DNA of 16,882 nucleotides from JBNJGT01 sp051819765. GTDB taxonomy: Archaea > Nanobdellota > Nanobdellia > Woesearchaeales > JACJVW01. Each line of letters opens with the position of its first letter. Position 1 is the stretch's first letter. Of the stretch, positions 1 through 8,326 are shown piece by piece. The notes below the pieces were generated by a model. It was not told the DNA's origin, searched no databases, and saw nothing but the letters and a program-made list of their open reading frames with translations. The position numbers were made by a program, and so were the translations under genes. The stretch lies in the NCBI GenBank assembly GCA_051819765.1, contig JBNJGT010000035.1:1-16882 (forward strand), read 5' to 3'.

Positions 1-113
1 GTTCAACACCCCCTGTGAAGGGCTTGTAATTATTAGTGAAGATCGAGACCCGCATATAGGAACAGATATATTCCAAAAATAAAAATGTTGCGCCTGATCC
101 GCAATAGCATTGA

Positions 114-525
114 TCTTTTACACTGGAGTATGGCAATCAAATTCTTATTGAAGACAGACCTCAAGATAAACAGGGAGAATCAAAATGCATTCCTTGCGAA
201 CATATTGATCTAAATAGAGATAAGAGAAATTATATTGAATCTGCATTCTTAAGAGAATCTCAAGAAGAATTTGAATCTGGAAATTTCAAACCAACAAAAT
301 ATGAATTTTTGACAATTATTGCTTTTGAAGAACCAAATAAATATGGCGGGATTGATAAATTGAGATTGCATTATTTTGTTGTTACAGAATGGACTGGTGA
401 AGATCCAGAATAAACCCCTGAACATGATAAAAAACATTATGGTTTGATTCCCCATTTCTAAATATAAAAAGTTACCTCAATCTTGTGATAGACAAGTATT
501 GAAAGAACTATTAAGGCGACTTTAG
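114..525 (+). pseudogene. Broken Nudix hydrolase gene
   Basis: The frame from 114 to 413 reads ILIEDRP, then a Nudix-like core ESAFLRESQEEFESG (about 225-275) that fits the E-x7-RE-x2-EE pattern of the Nudix box, then LHYFVVTEWTGEDPE and a TAA at 411-413. The same frame continues beyond this stop as PEHDKKHYGLIPHF to 461, a typical Nudix strand near the C-terminus. A second frame gives DRQVLKELLRR up to the TAG at 523-525. No in-frame ATG, GTG or TTG suits the N-terminus. The gene therefore carries at least one nonsense codon and one frameshift. Codon use is far more AT-rich than in the genes that follow. Family assignment rests on the partial Nudix box; the substrate cannot be guessed. Confidence 0.6.
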
Positions 526-743
526 TAATTGCGTATAATTCCTGTTAAACTCTTAAAAGAATGGAATTTTAGTGCAACGTTCCGTAACGAAGCGGATGAA
601 AAATTCAAAGTAAAAAAATCGGCGTATCAGGTGCGAAGCACCATTAGCTAAAAGAATTACTGGTTTGAGGCATATTAGTACAACACTATACAGAGATAAA
701 AAGTAAAAGACTTTATATATTATTACTTATTTATTATATTTAT

Positions 744-978
744 ATGCATACTGATGCATTAAAAAAACTATTGGCAGAAGTAGATTCCTCTTCCCTCTTT
801 GATGCATGGAGCAGGTTTAAGAGTCAGTGAAGTTGTCAAGTTGAAACTTGCTGATATTGAACCTAACAAAGGAACCGGACGGGTCAGAAAAAGCAATAAG
901 GACAGGCAGTTTATTATCCCAAAATGCCCTGAAAAAGAGACCCAATCAATAGATGTGACTGTAGTCCAATCTTTATGA
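744..978 (+). pseudogene. Tyrosine recombinase remnant
   Basis: The frame 802-978 encodes HGAGLRVSEVVKLKLADIEP followed by VRKSNKDRQFIIPK. This is the start of the catalytic domain of a Xer/integrase-type tyrosine recombinase, with the first catalytic Arg in GLRVSE and the beta-hairpin Lys near NKDR. It stops at 976-978, before any HxxR box, second His or nucleophilic Tyr. Just upstream in another frame, ATG 744 gives HTDALKKLLAEVD, which resembles the N-terminus of such enzymes. The core-binding domain between them is missing, so an internal deletion and frameshift are likely. It differs from the intact recombinase at 13570, so it is probably a leftover of an integrated element. Nothing else is recognisable in 526-743 (AT-rich) or 979-1153. 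Confidence 0.65.
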
Positions 979-1153
979 GGGCATAATGAACCAATGATTA
1001 CGATGGAATACTTGCATACAATAAAGCCACAACTTATCCCTGTAAGAAACCCATCAGATTGATTATTCAAACCCAAAAGTCCTTCGATACTCCTCCTCTA
1101 AGGCATACTGGAATGTCGCCCGGACTAAAAAGCGTTCCACAACCCAGTGAGAA

Positions 1154-1894
1154 CTAGAGCGATATCTCCATCAGGTCCTCAGCCATGCTGGTTGCTTCAA
1201 AGACCTCCTTTGTTTGCGCCAATCTGACTTCCCTCGAAAGAGGGTACAGATGAGTGATGATTAATTTCCCGACCTGTGCATTCTTCGCGAGGGTCCCGCA
1301 TTCACTTGGGGTGAGATGAATATCCAGCGGCCAGCTATTATCATATGAGCATTCCAGGATCAGGATATCAGCCTCTTTTGAGAAATCGATAAAAGTTTCA
1401 TCATACCCCATATCCCCACCGATAACAAGAGTCTTCTCCTTCTCTAAGAACTTGAACGCGATGCTTTCAGGTGTGTGATGCGTACTCAGGGCTTCAACTC
1501 TGAAATCATCAAAATCCAGTTCGCTCCCGATTTCCACAATCTCTAGAGTGAAAAGCTCAAATGGCTTTGAGAAAACAATAGGCTCGATGTACCTACGATA
1601 GAAAGCTTCGAACCCCGCAGGACCGATAATCCGCAAGTCCTTTCCCCTCCCGAGATGAGGGTATTTCATCCCCAAAAGCAGAGCAGATAAATCACAGATA
1701 TGATCCACATGGAAATGCGAAATGAAAATTATATCAATGTCCTTGAAACCGATCCCTGCCTCACTCATACGGACAAGAGTGCCAGACCCGCAATCCACCA
1801 GCATCTGTTTCTCACCGATTCTCAGATAATACGAAGTGGACACCCGTTCCTGTGATACCTGGCTTGTCCCTGATCCCAAGATCTGCACATACAT
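1154..1894 (-). CDS. MBL-fold metal-dependent hydrolase, RNase Z-like
   Basis: 246-residue metallo-beta-lactamase-fold protein of the COG1234 (RNase Z/BN-like) type. Visible features are the N-terminal strand MYVQILGSGTSQ, CGSGTLVRMSEAG, the metal-binding SHFHVDH (His60, His62, Asp64, His65), GGDMGYDE and LECSYDN for further ligands, and LIITHLYP near the C-terminus for the last His. Family members cleave phosphodiesters (tRNA 3' processing) or act on other small esters; the long exosite arm of true RNase Z is not evident, so the substrate is open. A start six codons upstream (1912) is possible, but a TATA box centred 26-27 bases before 1894 favours this start and a leaderless mRNA. It lies 62 bases after the RuBisCO stop, with its own promoter in the gap. 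The sequence resembles bacterial homologues, so transfer is possible. Confidence 0.85.
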   Translation of the reverse strand: MYVQILGSGTSQVSQERVSTSYYLRIGEKQMLVDCGSGTLVRMSEAGIGFKDIDIIFISHFHVDHICDLSALLLGMKYPHLGRGKDLRIIGPAGFEAFYRRYIEPIVFSKPFELFTLEIVEIGSELDFDDFRVEALSTHHTPESIAFKFLEKEKTLVIGGDMGYDETFIDFSKEADILILECSYDNSWPLDIHLTPSECGTLAKNAQVGKLIITHLYPLSREVRLAQTKEVFEATSMAEDLMEISL

Positions 1895-1916
1895 ATCAAG
1901 CACACAACACATGCAG

Positions 1917-1924
1917 TATATAAA
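1917..1924 (-). promoter_or_regulatory. TATA box of the MBL hydrolase gene
   Basis: The minus strand reads TTTATATA. Its centre lies 26-27 bases upstream of the ATG at 1894, the usual archaeal TATA-to-start-site distance, so transcription should begin at the start codon. Confidence 0.7.
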
Positions 1925-1956
1925 TTTTTGTTAGAGCTTTCCGAAGCCAGAAACCA

Positions 1957-3444
1957 CTAACTCCTTTCAGCGCTTTCAGCAACAGGGATGGTGTTCTTGG
2001 TGAAGAACTTGATAGCCTCTGCCAGTTCCTTGTTGGTCTTTGCATGCTCTTTGATCTCAATCCCTTTCTTATAGGCCTCACACGCCTGGACAAGCGCCTG
2101 TGCCCCTGCATGGGTGCCCTTGGGATGGGCATGGACACCAGCACCCATAGTGGTGATGAAATCCACCTCCCCCATGATCTCGATGAATGGCTTTAGTTTT
2201 GTGGGATTCAGCCCGCCCGAAATGATCGGAGCGCATTTCTTCATGCCCCGCCATGAATCATCCTCCAGGATGACATGATGAGCATGGTCTTCTTTTACAA
2301 GCTCAGCAATCTCCCCATGCTCAGGGACCTGTGCCCAGCTCTGGTCAAAGAAGAATCCCTGTGCCGCAAGATGCAGGATATTCTTCGCAGGGATGATATC
2401 ATCATGGGGAGACCCTTTCATCTTTCCCACACCCGCTGTGCCAGTATGGATTCCCGAGGCCCCTGCCAATCGTGCGAATTTTGAAAGCACCAAAACCGAG
2501 AAACCCAAGGGGTTTTCCGGCCGGGTAAACCCGCCGTGACCTGCCCGGTGGAAGTGGATGAACACCTCAGGATAGCGCCGCCGCACCGTCTGTACCGCCA
2601 TCCAGCCAGCAGTGATCCCATCCACTAAAAAGGCATAGCTTCCCGGTTCAAACCCCTGATTTCGTATCAGCTCGCAGCGCCTGATCATCTCATCAAAATC
2701 CGGCGCAGACACATTGAATGAATGCACCTTTTTGTGGCCTGTAACTTTTACTGCCTTGTCCATTGATTTCTTAACAAACTTGACCATCTTGGCATACTCA
2801 CAGAAGTCCTGGTTTGCCTGAGGCTCATCATTCTTCACAAAGTCCCCACCTCCCGACCAGAAATCATAGCAGACCTCTGCGTATTCAGCGGCAGTCAGCC
2901 CGATCTTTGGCTTGATGATTGTCCCGAGAATCGGCCGGTCATAGACATTGAGGTAGTTCCGCATATCATCCAGGGTAAACGACGGCCCATCATAGTGTTC
3001 AAGCATCGCAGAGGGAAACCAGACATCAAGCATCTTCAATGCCGAGACCTCCTTCATCCCCAAAACGTTACCCACGATGAAAGTAAGGATATTCTGGACG
3101 TTGCCGCCCCGATCGAATATTCGCCAGGGATAGGCGATCCACACAAGATTGTGTTCCAGATCCACCTTATAGACCAATGCATTCAATTCACGTGAAAAGG
3201 GTGTCTCTGTCTTTACCCGAAAGTTGGTTCCGGTTGAGGATTCCGCCGCAACCTCTGCTGCAGCCTGCAGGATATTCATGTCCTTCCCTGGGACCAGATG
3301 GGAGACTGTCAAGAGATACTCCCCGTTCTTCGGCTCCTTTAGGTTAAGCTTCACATAGGCTTTCTGTTTTGCATTGAGAGTCTTAACTAGTTCAGAAGGA
3401 TTCACCTTCATACGCGCACCTCTTTTCACGGTTTTTTGTACCAT
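1957..3444 (-). CDS. rbcL: RuBisCO large subunit, form II/III
   Basis: Ribulose-1,5-bisphosphate carboxylase, 495 residues. Catalytic parts are all present: TGTNF near 71-75, IIKPK (Lys178), the carbamylated-lysine motif GGGDFVKNDEPQANQ (Lys204, Asp206, Glu207), FHRAGHGG (His299), GIHTGT (His333), loop 6 GKMKG (Lys341) and ISGG (Ser409). The KNDEP and ESSTGTN motifs are form II-like, which places it in form II/III, known from Methanococcoides, DPANN archaea and CPR bacteria. Lys341 to Ser409 span 68 residues, against 39 in the Rhodospirillum form II enzyme (Lys329 to Ser368). The extra 29 (roughly 371-398) match the insertion described for the Methanococcoides burtonii enzyme. In archaea such enzymes usually serve AMP/nucleoside salvage with AMP phosphorylase and ribose-1,5-bisphosphate isomerase, and neither is in this window. 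A TATA box 26 bases upstream supports the start at 3444 and a leaderless mRNA. Confidence 0.96.
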   Translation of the reverse strand: MVQKTVKRGARMKVNPSELVKTLNAKQKAYVKLNLKEPKNGEYLLTVSHLVPGKDMNILQAAAEVAAESSTGTNFRVKTETPFSRELNALVYKVDLEHNLVWIAYPWRIFDRGGNVQNILTFIVGNVLGMKEVSALKMLDVWFPSAMLEHYDGPSFTLDDMRNYLNVYDRPILGTIIKPKIGLTAAEYAEVCYDFWSGGGDFVKNDEPQANQDFCEYAKMVKFVKKSMDKAVKVTGHKKVHSFNVSAPDFDEMIRRCELIRNQGFEPGSYAFLVDGITAGWMAVQTVRRRYPEVFIHFHRAGHGGFTRPENPLGFSVLVLSKFARLAGASGIHTGTAGVGKMKGSPHDDIIPAKNILHLAAQGFFFDQSWAQVPEHGEIAELVKEDHAHHVILEDDSWRGMKKCAPIISGGLNPTKLKPFIEIMGEVDFITTMGAGVHAHPKGTHAGAQALVQACEAYKKGIEIKEHAKTNKELAEAIKFFTKNTIPVAESAERS

Positions 3445-3466
3445 CCTCCAAACGCCACCACAGAAA

Positions 3467-3474
3467 TTTATAAA
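3467..3474 (-). promoter_or_regulatory. TATA box of the RuBisCO gene
   Basis: TTTATAAA, centred 26-27 bases upstream of the ATG at 3444. It decides for this start over an internal Met 11 codons later and implies a leaderless transcript. Confidence 0.72.
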
Positions 3475-3497
3475 GGTTATGGAAGACTAGAAGACTA

Positions 3498-4002
3498 CTA
3501 ACGCGGAAAACCTCCAAGCACAAACAATACCGCAAAACCCCCCAGAATCGAAAAAAACACGAGAATTGAGCGCTCTCCTTCACCTATGGACACCAACCCC
3601 ACCAGAAACTACACCACGGCGCTGCCTACGGCAATCAGCCAGGGAAAGGTGAGGCGCAGGTTATCAAAAAACCCTATCCCACGCTGACCTCCCAAGACAA
3701 GAAGGGCAAACCGATAAAAGAAAGCCACCAAAAAGGCAGCCCATTTCCCATGATACGTGGAACAAGTGCATGGATGTAGACCTCAAGCTAAATCTCAGGG
3801 ATACCCAAACAATTATCAATACAGCATCCCCTACCCCTGGATGGGATAATACACCAAAAGCCATTATTATCAGCGGTAGATAACCACACAAGCCACTCAA
3901 AGCAAATGAATAAAGCAATCCAAAAGAATTAACAGCCAGTCCCCCTGGGAAACTACCAAGGGCCCCAGGATAAGCCAAGCTTTCATCACCCATACATACC
4001 AA
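3498..4002 (-). pseudogene. Ruined integral-membrane protein gene
   Basis: On the minus strand, successive frames join into one hydrophobic protein. From about 3957, GSFPGGLAV leads into strongly hydrophobic segments ending LSHPGVGDAVLIIVWVSLRF. Near 3745-3765 the reading must shift to continue as WAAFLVAFFYRFALLVLGG, then LRLTFPWLIAVGSAVV. An in-frame TAG lies at 3609-3611, after which LVFFSILGGFAVLFVLGGFP ends at the TAG 3498-3500. At least one frameshift and one nonsense mutation are needed. The PGG and GVGDA patterns faintly recall the LPG-synthase/flippase-like transmembrane family, but this is a guess. The gene would have lain between the RuBisCO promoter and the amidohydrolase. Nothing clear is seen in 4003-4147, which may hold its eroded N-terminal part. 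Confidence 0.45.
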
Positions 4003-4147
4003 AGTAGCCCCCTAGAGCACAACACAGAATCACATATCCACTTGACATCTACCCAAATCCAATGATACTTTGAGAACCTCACATTGCCATCGAAACACAA
4101 ACCAGTAAAATTCTCCTTCAACTGCCCAGCAATCTTAAAGTAGGACA

Positions 4148-4846
4148 TCAAAGCCCAAGAAGATGACACGCGTAGCCTGAAAGGATCCTCTCTTTCTCCT
4201 CCTCTGGTATCCGGCACTCTTCAAGCTTAACCAAAGGCACCCGCTGGGAATCATAGGGCGCATCGCTAGCGAACAGAAATTTGACCCCCGCTGCGACCCC
4301 TCGCTCCATGCGAAGCGTCCGTGCATTGATGGAGATATCCACGTACAGGTTGGGAACAAGACCAACATCATCAGTCAGTTCCATGGCGTTCCCAAAGAAA
4401 TGCGCCATGACGATATTGAGGTGCGGCATGGACCGGGCAAGCCGCATGATGCGTTTCGGGTGAGCAAAGTCAACAGCCTCACTGGCGTGCAAAAGCACAG
4501 GCACACCTGCCCTGGCAATAACCTCAAACAAAGACTTGAAGCGCGGATCATCAGGTGCGAACGCCTGGGCCCGCGGATGCAGTTTCACCCCAAAGAAGCC
4601 CGGCAACAGATCAGACAAGGCATCAGCACTCACAGTGTTGGGATTGAACCGCAGGAACGGAAAGACATCCTCTGCGTCCTGCAGCAGTTCCAGGGACTGG
4701 TCGATAAGTTTCATATCCGGGTTATCGAAGGGAAAGACAACAGTCTTATCGATGCCATTCCGTCTCATGGACTCTCGCAGTTCCCCCAACGAATACGTCG
4801 CTCCGCCTGTGTCCGTGCCGATATGGCAATGGAAGTCAATGATCAT
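4148..4846 (-). CDS. Amidohydrolase-family metal-dependent hydrolase
   Basis: 232-residue TIM-barrel hydrolase of the amidohydrolase-2 / TatD-like group. Metal and catalytic residues stand in order: DFHCH (Asp4, His6, His8), GVKLHPR (Lys88, His90), LLHAS (His120), MAHFFG (His149) and FASDAPYD (Asp195). It is short for Pfam amidohydrolase-2 proteins, which commonly run near 280-300 residues. Its ATG overlaps the stop of the glutathione-synthetase-like gene by four bases (ATGA), so it is translationally coupled as the last gene of a three-gene operon. That suggests it acts on a product or precursor of the two ligases, for example by opening an amide or lactone. The reaction is inference; the superfamily is clear. 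Confidence 0.85.
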   Translation of the reverse strand: MIIDFHCHIGTDTGGATYSLGELRESMRRNGIDKTVVFPFDNPDMKLIDQSLELLQDAEDVFPFLRFNPNTVSADALSDLLPGFFGVKLHPRAQAFAPDDPRFKSLFEVIARAGVPVLLHASEAVDFAHPKRIMRLARSMPHLNIVMAHFFGNAMELTDDVGLVPNLYVDISINARTLRMERGVAAGVKFLFASDAPYDSQRVPLVKLEECRIPEEEKERILSGYACHLLGL

Positions 4847-5676
4847 TTTAGCCGGTCAATAAGAAAATCCCGGGTCCTGGTCGTGCCTTCAAACAGATCA
4901 GCTTCATAGACGACGCCAGGTGATGCCACATTAATCTCTCCCAGGTACTGCCCCAGGATATCAATGCCTGCCCAGACAATCTTATTCTCTTGGAGAAATG
5001 GCAACACCTGCCCAATTATATATTCATCGGTTTTGGTTATTTCCGCAAGCTCACCCCGCCCTCCAGAAGACAGATTGCATAAGAAACTATCTTCTGCAGG
5101 GAAACGATGAACTGCGCTTACAGGCTCATAAAAGAGGATATTGACACGTTTATCACCAAGATCGGCGATATCCGAAATAAATTCCTGGGCAACAAGCTCC
5201 GTGGTCCCGTCATGGGTCTTCTCTTTGCATACAGACATCAACTCGTCAAGGCTTGCCCCATGGTAGACCTCGATACCCTTCCCCTTGTTCAGGTTGATCG
5301 GCTTTAGTATGACTGAATCAAGGTCTGCCGCAAAGCGCGCCATCTGCTCATAGTCTGAGCCGACATAGGTAGGCGGGAGGATATCCGTTCCGGAGAATTC
5401 CTTGAGATATGCTTTCGTGTGGTATTGTAACTTGGCGCTGGGAGGATTCACAAATCGTTTTGAATCTTCCAGCGACACAAGGGTTTGGAGAAAATCATAC
5501 TTGACAGGGATATCGAATCGGCACAGGATCGTGTCATAATCAGAAGCAAGCTGCGCGTCAGGTTCATAACTCACACGATGAGGTATTCTTTGCTCACTCA
5601 ACCCTTCAACAAGATAGCGTGTACTATCATCAATGTCATTCATATTTTTTTTATCCATGTAACAAAGTATGCTCAT
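4843..5676 (-). CDS. ATP-grasp ligase, glutathione synthetase-like
   Basis: 277-residue ATP-grasp enzyme of the glutathione synthetase (GshB) type, which joins an amino acid to a carboxylate at the cost of ATP. Seen in order: CRFDIP (52-57), FVNPP (75-79), HTKAYLKEF (86-94), the ATP-binding VILKPINLNKGKGIEV (122-137), VAQEFI, GDKRVNILF (174-182), NLSSGGRGEL (201-210), and GIDILG with GEINVASPG (237-254) for metal and substrate binding. It is shorter than bacterial GshB (about 315), mostly at the N-terminus. It overlaps both neighbours by four bases. Next to a glutamate-cysteine-ligase-like enzyme it should add a second residue to a gamma-glutamyl compound. Whether the product is glutathione or another peptide is not shown by the sequence. 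Confidence 0.85.
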   Translation of the reverse strand: MSILCYMDKKNMNDIDDSTRYLVEGLSEQRIPHRVSYEPDAQLASDYDTILCRFDIPVKYDFLQTLVSLEDSKRFVNPPSAKLQYHTKAYLKEFSGTDILPPTYVGSDYEQMARFAADLDSVILKPINLNKGKGIEVYHGASLDELMSVCKEKTHDGTTELVAQEFISDIADLGDKRVNILFYEPVSAVHRFPAEDSFLCNLSSGGRGELAEITKTDEYIIGQVLPFLQENKIVWAGIDILGQYLGEINVASPGVVYEADLFEGTTRTRDFLIDRLK

Positions 5677-6824
5677 TTCATCACCTCAAGGTCTTGTTGA
5701 TATACGTCACTGATATAGCGGCGAACAGCACATGCTGCATTCTCATCAATCACATGATTATGTTCCCATGGTTTTGCAAAATTGATGATCATATCAGACA
5801 TGGTTCTCTTTTCGACGAGAGTACGCTCAAGCGGTTCCAGATATGAAGGATACTTAGAATGTCGTTTGGCAAGACCAATCATAGATCCCAGATAGTCTTG
5901 CAAAACAGCATCATGGACACCACCTTGGATACCAGCACCTTCAGCACGCTTCAGAAAGTCATAGGAAGGGATGACCAGTTGCGACCCTTCTTTGAAAAAT
6001 TCATCAGTGCCGATGACTACCTCTGGCTTCTCTGTAGCCAAATAATTGCACACGCCCTGATACAAAGCTGCAAGCCCCATGACCTGAGAAAAGACATTTG
6101 CATCTGCACAACGGGACTCGATGGTTTTTTTCATCATACGGATGGGTCCCCAGCAAGTGTCATGGGATTCGAAACCCTCATGGCTACCTTCACCAACCCA
6201 GCTGCGAAGTGCATCCCATTGCTGCTCGATGATACCCTCATAGGAGATAGGATAAGGAAGCAACTGACCCTGCAACGGAAAATCCTGAAATACTTGATTT
6301 CGGTACACGTCCACGCGATAATCCTTCTTGGTATTCTGACCAAGGAAAAAAGGAGTTGAGGAAAGCAAGGCAAAGGCAGGATCCATAGCTTGCATCACTC
6401 GAAACTGATCATACACCTGCTCAGGAATCCCAAGTTTATCGACATGAATATGCGTCCCGCAGATGTGATGCTCCAGGTCACGTAATTCATCACCAAGAAT
6501 CATACGTTTTTTCATGCCCCTGACCCGCTCAGGATCATTTGAGATAGGTTTGCTCCCTGGGCCGATGCTTGATGAGGGTATAGTCAATAGCCCATAATCA
6601 TCACAGATATCCTTAAGAGTTTCCAACCCCCTGAGAAAGTTAGCATGGGCTTCAAAGAGGTTCGCAGATGGCGGAGCAATGACCTCTACCATAGATTTTG
6701 CTGACTCACGAACAATATAGTCCTGAGCCCGCGGATCCGCAAGAACACGGTCTGCCTCGTTCGCCAAGCTTCCATCTTCATACACAAGATGAAATTCCAA
6801 CTCCAGCCCTACCATGAGATTCAT
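5673..6824 (-). CDS. Glutamate-cysteine ligase family 2-like enzyme
   Basis: 383-residue member of the GCS2 (YbdK-like carboxylate-amine ligase) family, which forms a gamma-glutamyl amide from glutamate, an amine and ATP. The N-terminal GLELEFHL (6-13) carries the metal-binding Glu pair, ESAKSMVEVIAPP (40-52) gives another acidic strand, GTHIHVD (123-129) is the conserved His loop, and TIESRCADAN gives the Arg seen near the active site. It begins the operon: its stop overlaps the next gene's ATG by four bases, and a TATA-like box lies about 28 bases before its ATG. Glutathione is rare in archaea, haloarchaea make gamma-glutamylcysteine, and the amine acceptor here could be something other than cysteine. 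Met4 (6815) is an alternative start. Confidence 0.88.
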   Translation of the reverse strand: MNLMVGLELEFHLVYEDGSLANEADRVLADPRAQDYIVRESAKSMVEVIAPPSANLFEAHANFLRGLETLKDICDDYGLLTIPSSSIGPGSKPISNDPERVRGMKKRMILGDELRDLEHHICGTHIHVDKLGIPEQVYDQFRVMQAMDPAFALLSSTPFFLGQNTKKDYRVDVYRNQVFQDFPLQGQLLPYPISYEGIIEQQWDALRSWVGEGSHEGFESHDTCWGPIRMMKKTIESRCADANVFSQVMGLAALYQGVCNYLATEKPEVVIGTDEFFKEGSQLVIPSYDFLKRAEGAGIQGGVHDAVLQDYLGSMIGLAKRHSKYPSYLEPLERTLVEKRTMSDMIINFAKPWEHNHVIDENAACAVRRYISDVYQQDLEVMK

Positions 6825-6848
6825 GGGACAACAGAATACGACACCTTA

Positions 6849-6856
6849 CTTAAATA
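6849..6856 (-). promoter_or_regulatory. TATA-like box of the gamma-glutamyl ligase operon
   Basis: The minus strand reads TATTTAAG about 28 bases before the ATG at 6824. It is the only fitting box close to this start and would drive all three overlapping genes down to 4148. Confidence 0.5.
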
Positions 6857-7234
6857 CAGAGAGTCCCATTTTTGTATAGAGCCACAATAAAACATAGAAC
6901 CAATACATTAATATCAAATGAGTGGCCTAAAAAATTGAAAGGAGATTGAAAAACAAACAAAATCCGTCTCAAAGCCTTAGCCACAAGTAGCTATAAAAAC
7001 CAAAGGTCCCAAATAAGTTCTAAACAGAATTTGCCAACCATCAACTACAGCACATCATAAGATCTGTTCACATGGACAAGGAATAAACCAAGCAACAAAT
7101 CAACTTAGGACCTGACCACAAAATTTGATAAATGTACAAGATATTAAAAGAGAATACAATAAAAACAAAAGATACTTTAAGGAATCCTTAAAAAGTTAGA
7201 TTAATTCTCCTTCTATATACTATGAGCTCTGACG
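6857..7234. other. AT-rich divergent intergenic region with a palindrome
   Basis: No gene is visible on either strand. It separates the minus-strand ligase operon from the plus-strand glycosyltransferase. At 7176-7192 it holds TTTAAGGA-A-TCCTTAAA, a perfect 8-base inverted repeat around one base. The right arm overlaps a TATA-like TTAAAAA, so this could be an operator of the glycosyltransferase promoter. A second TATA-like CTATATAC lies at about 7213-7220, too close to ATG 7235 for the usual 26-base spacing. Confidence 0.45.
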
Positions 7235-8326
7235 ATGACGAATCTCACCATACTGCAAGTGGCCCCTCCATATTTACCATTAGGTCCCCAGATGACCTAC
7301 GGAGGGACGGAACGAAATATAAGTTATCTGGATAGTTTATACACCAAACTAGGTCATAATTCTTTGGTCGCAGCCCCCGGAGACAGCGTTGTTGATGGAA
7401 CCCTGATTGAAACCATTTCCGAAAGTATTTGGAAGGAAAAAAACGGTGTCAAGGAATTCCTGATAGACAATACTGTTGCTGTGGAAGAACACTATAAAAA
7501 CATTGTCGACTTCATAGCAGACAACAAAGACCTCGATGTCATCCATGACCACCCAGGAGAGAGTATCCTGAGCCAAGATTATTTCTGGGAGAACAAGCAC
7601 CGGATCAAGGTCCCAATACTGACAACACTGCATGCCTATCCATTCCCAGAAGAGCTCCGAAAGTTTGACAAGCTTAAACAAGCAGAGAACTATGGAATCT
7701 TCTTCAACTGCATCAGCAAATCACAAAAAAGATTGTTTGAGGCAAATGACCTGGATGTACGAAACGTCATTTACCATGGTATTCCAATCGACGGATTTCC
7801 CTTTGCTCAAGAACACCAAGGATATCTGTTCAACCTGGGTCGGATCTGCTATGACAAGGGACAGGATGTTGCAATCAAGACCGCCCTCGCACTCGACATG
7901 CCATTGATACTGGCAGGCGAGGTCAGGGAAAAGGACTATTTTGACCAAGAGATAGCCCCCTACATAGACGGCAAGCAAATCAAATTCATTGGAGGCCTCA
8001 ATGACCAGGAGAAAGTTGAATGGTACCAGAACGCAGCAGCATTCCTCATGCCAATCCGGTGGGAAGAACCATTCGGTTTGGTCATGCCCGAAGCCATGGC
8101 CTGCGGAACCCCGGTTGTAGCCTACTCACGGGGAAGTGTCCCGGAGGTTATAACGGACGGGAAGACAGGTTATGTCGTTGATGAGAACCTTGAATCATTC
8201 ATCAACGCAACAGAGAAAGCCCTCCAACTCAACCGGCATGACTGCAGGAAACGGGTAGAGGACTACTTCACCATCACCCACGAGGCGAGAAACTATCTTG
8301 ATGTGTACCGGCAGCTAAAGCAGTGA
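7235..8326 (+). CDS. Family 4 glycosyltransferase
   Basis: 363-residue GT-B retaining glycosyltransferase of the GT4 type, moving a sugar from a nucleotide-sugar to an acceptor. The N-terminal domain opens with TILQVAPPYLPLGPQMTYGG, the usual start plus glycine loop and GGTER. The C-terminal donor-binding domain begins near LFNLGRICYDKGQ, and EEPFGLVMPEAMACGTPVVA (about 277-297) is the E-x7-E donor site, followed by GSVPEVITDGKTGYVV. No signal peptide or membrane helix is seen, so it is cytosolic or peripheral. ATG 7235 gives the family's usual N-terminus; an out-of-frame ATG at 7222 was discarded. The 3' end overlaps the convergent hydrolase by 53 bases. Pairing with a glucosidase-like gene suggests a shared glucan or osmolyte substrate, which is inference. 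Confidence 0.92.
   Translation: MTNLTILQVAPPYLPLGPQMTYGGTERNISYLDSLYTKLGHNSLVAAPGDSVVDGTLIETISESIWKEKNGVKEFLIDNTVAVEEHYKNIVDFIADNKDLDVIHDHPGESILSQDYFWENKHRIKVPILTTLHAYPFPEELRKFDKLKQAENYGIFFNCISKSQKRLFEANDLDVRNVIYHGIPIDGFPFAQEHQGYLFNLGRICYDKGQDVAIKTALALDMPLILAGEVREKDYFDQEIAPYIDGKQIKFIGGLNDQEKVEWYQNAAAFLMPIRWEEPFGLVMPEAMACGTPVVAYSRGSVPEVITDGKTGYVVDENLESFINATEKALQLNRHDCRKRVEDYFTITHEARNYLDVYRQLKQ

Noticed and set aside
2392..2403. 12-base palindrome GATGATATCATC
   Set aside because: It lies within RuBisCO codons for a conserved-looking DDII stretch, is single in the window, and needs no separate function.
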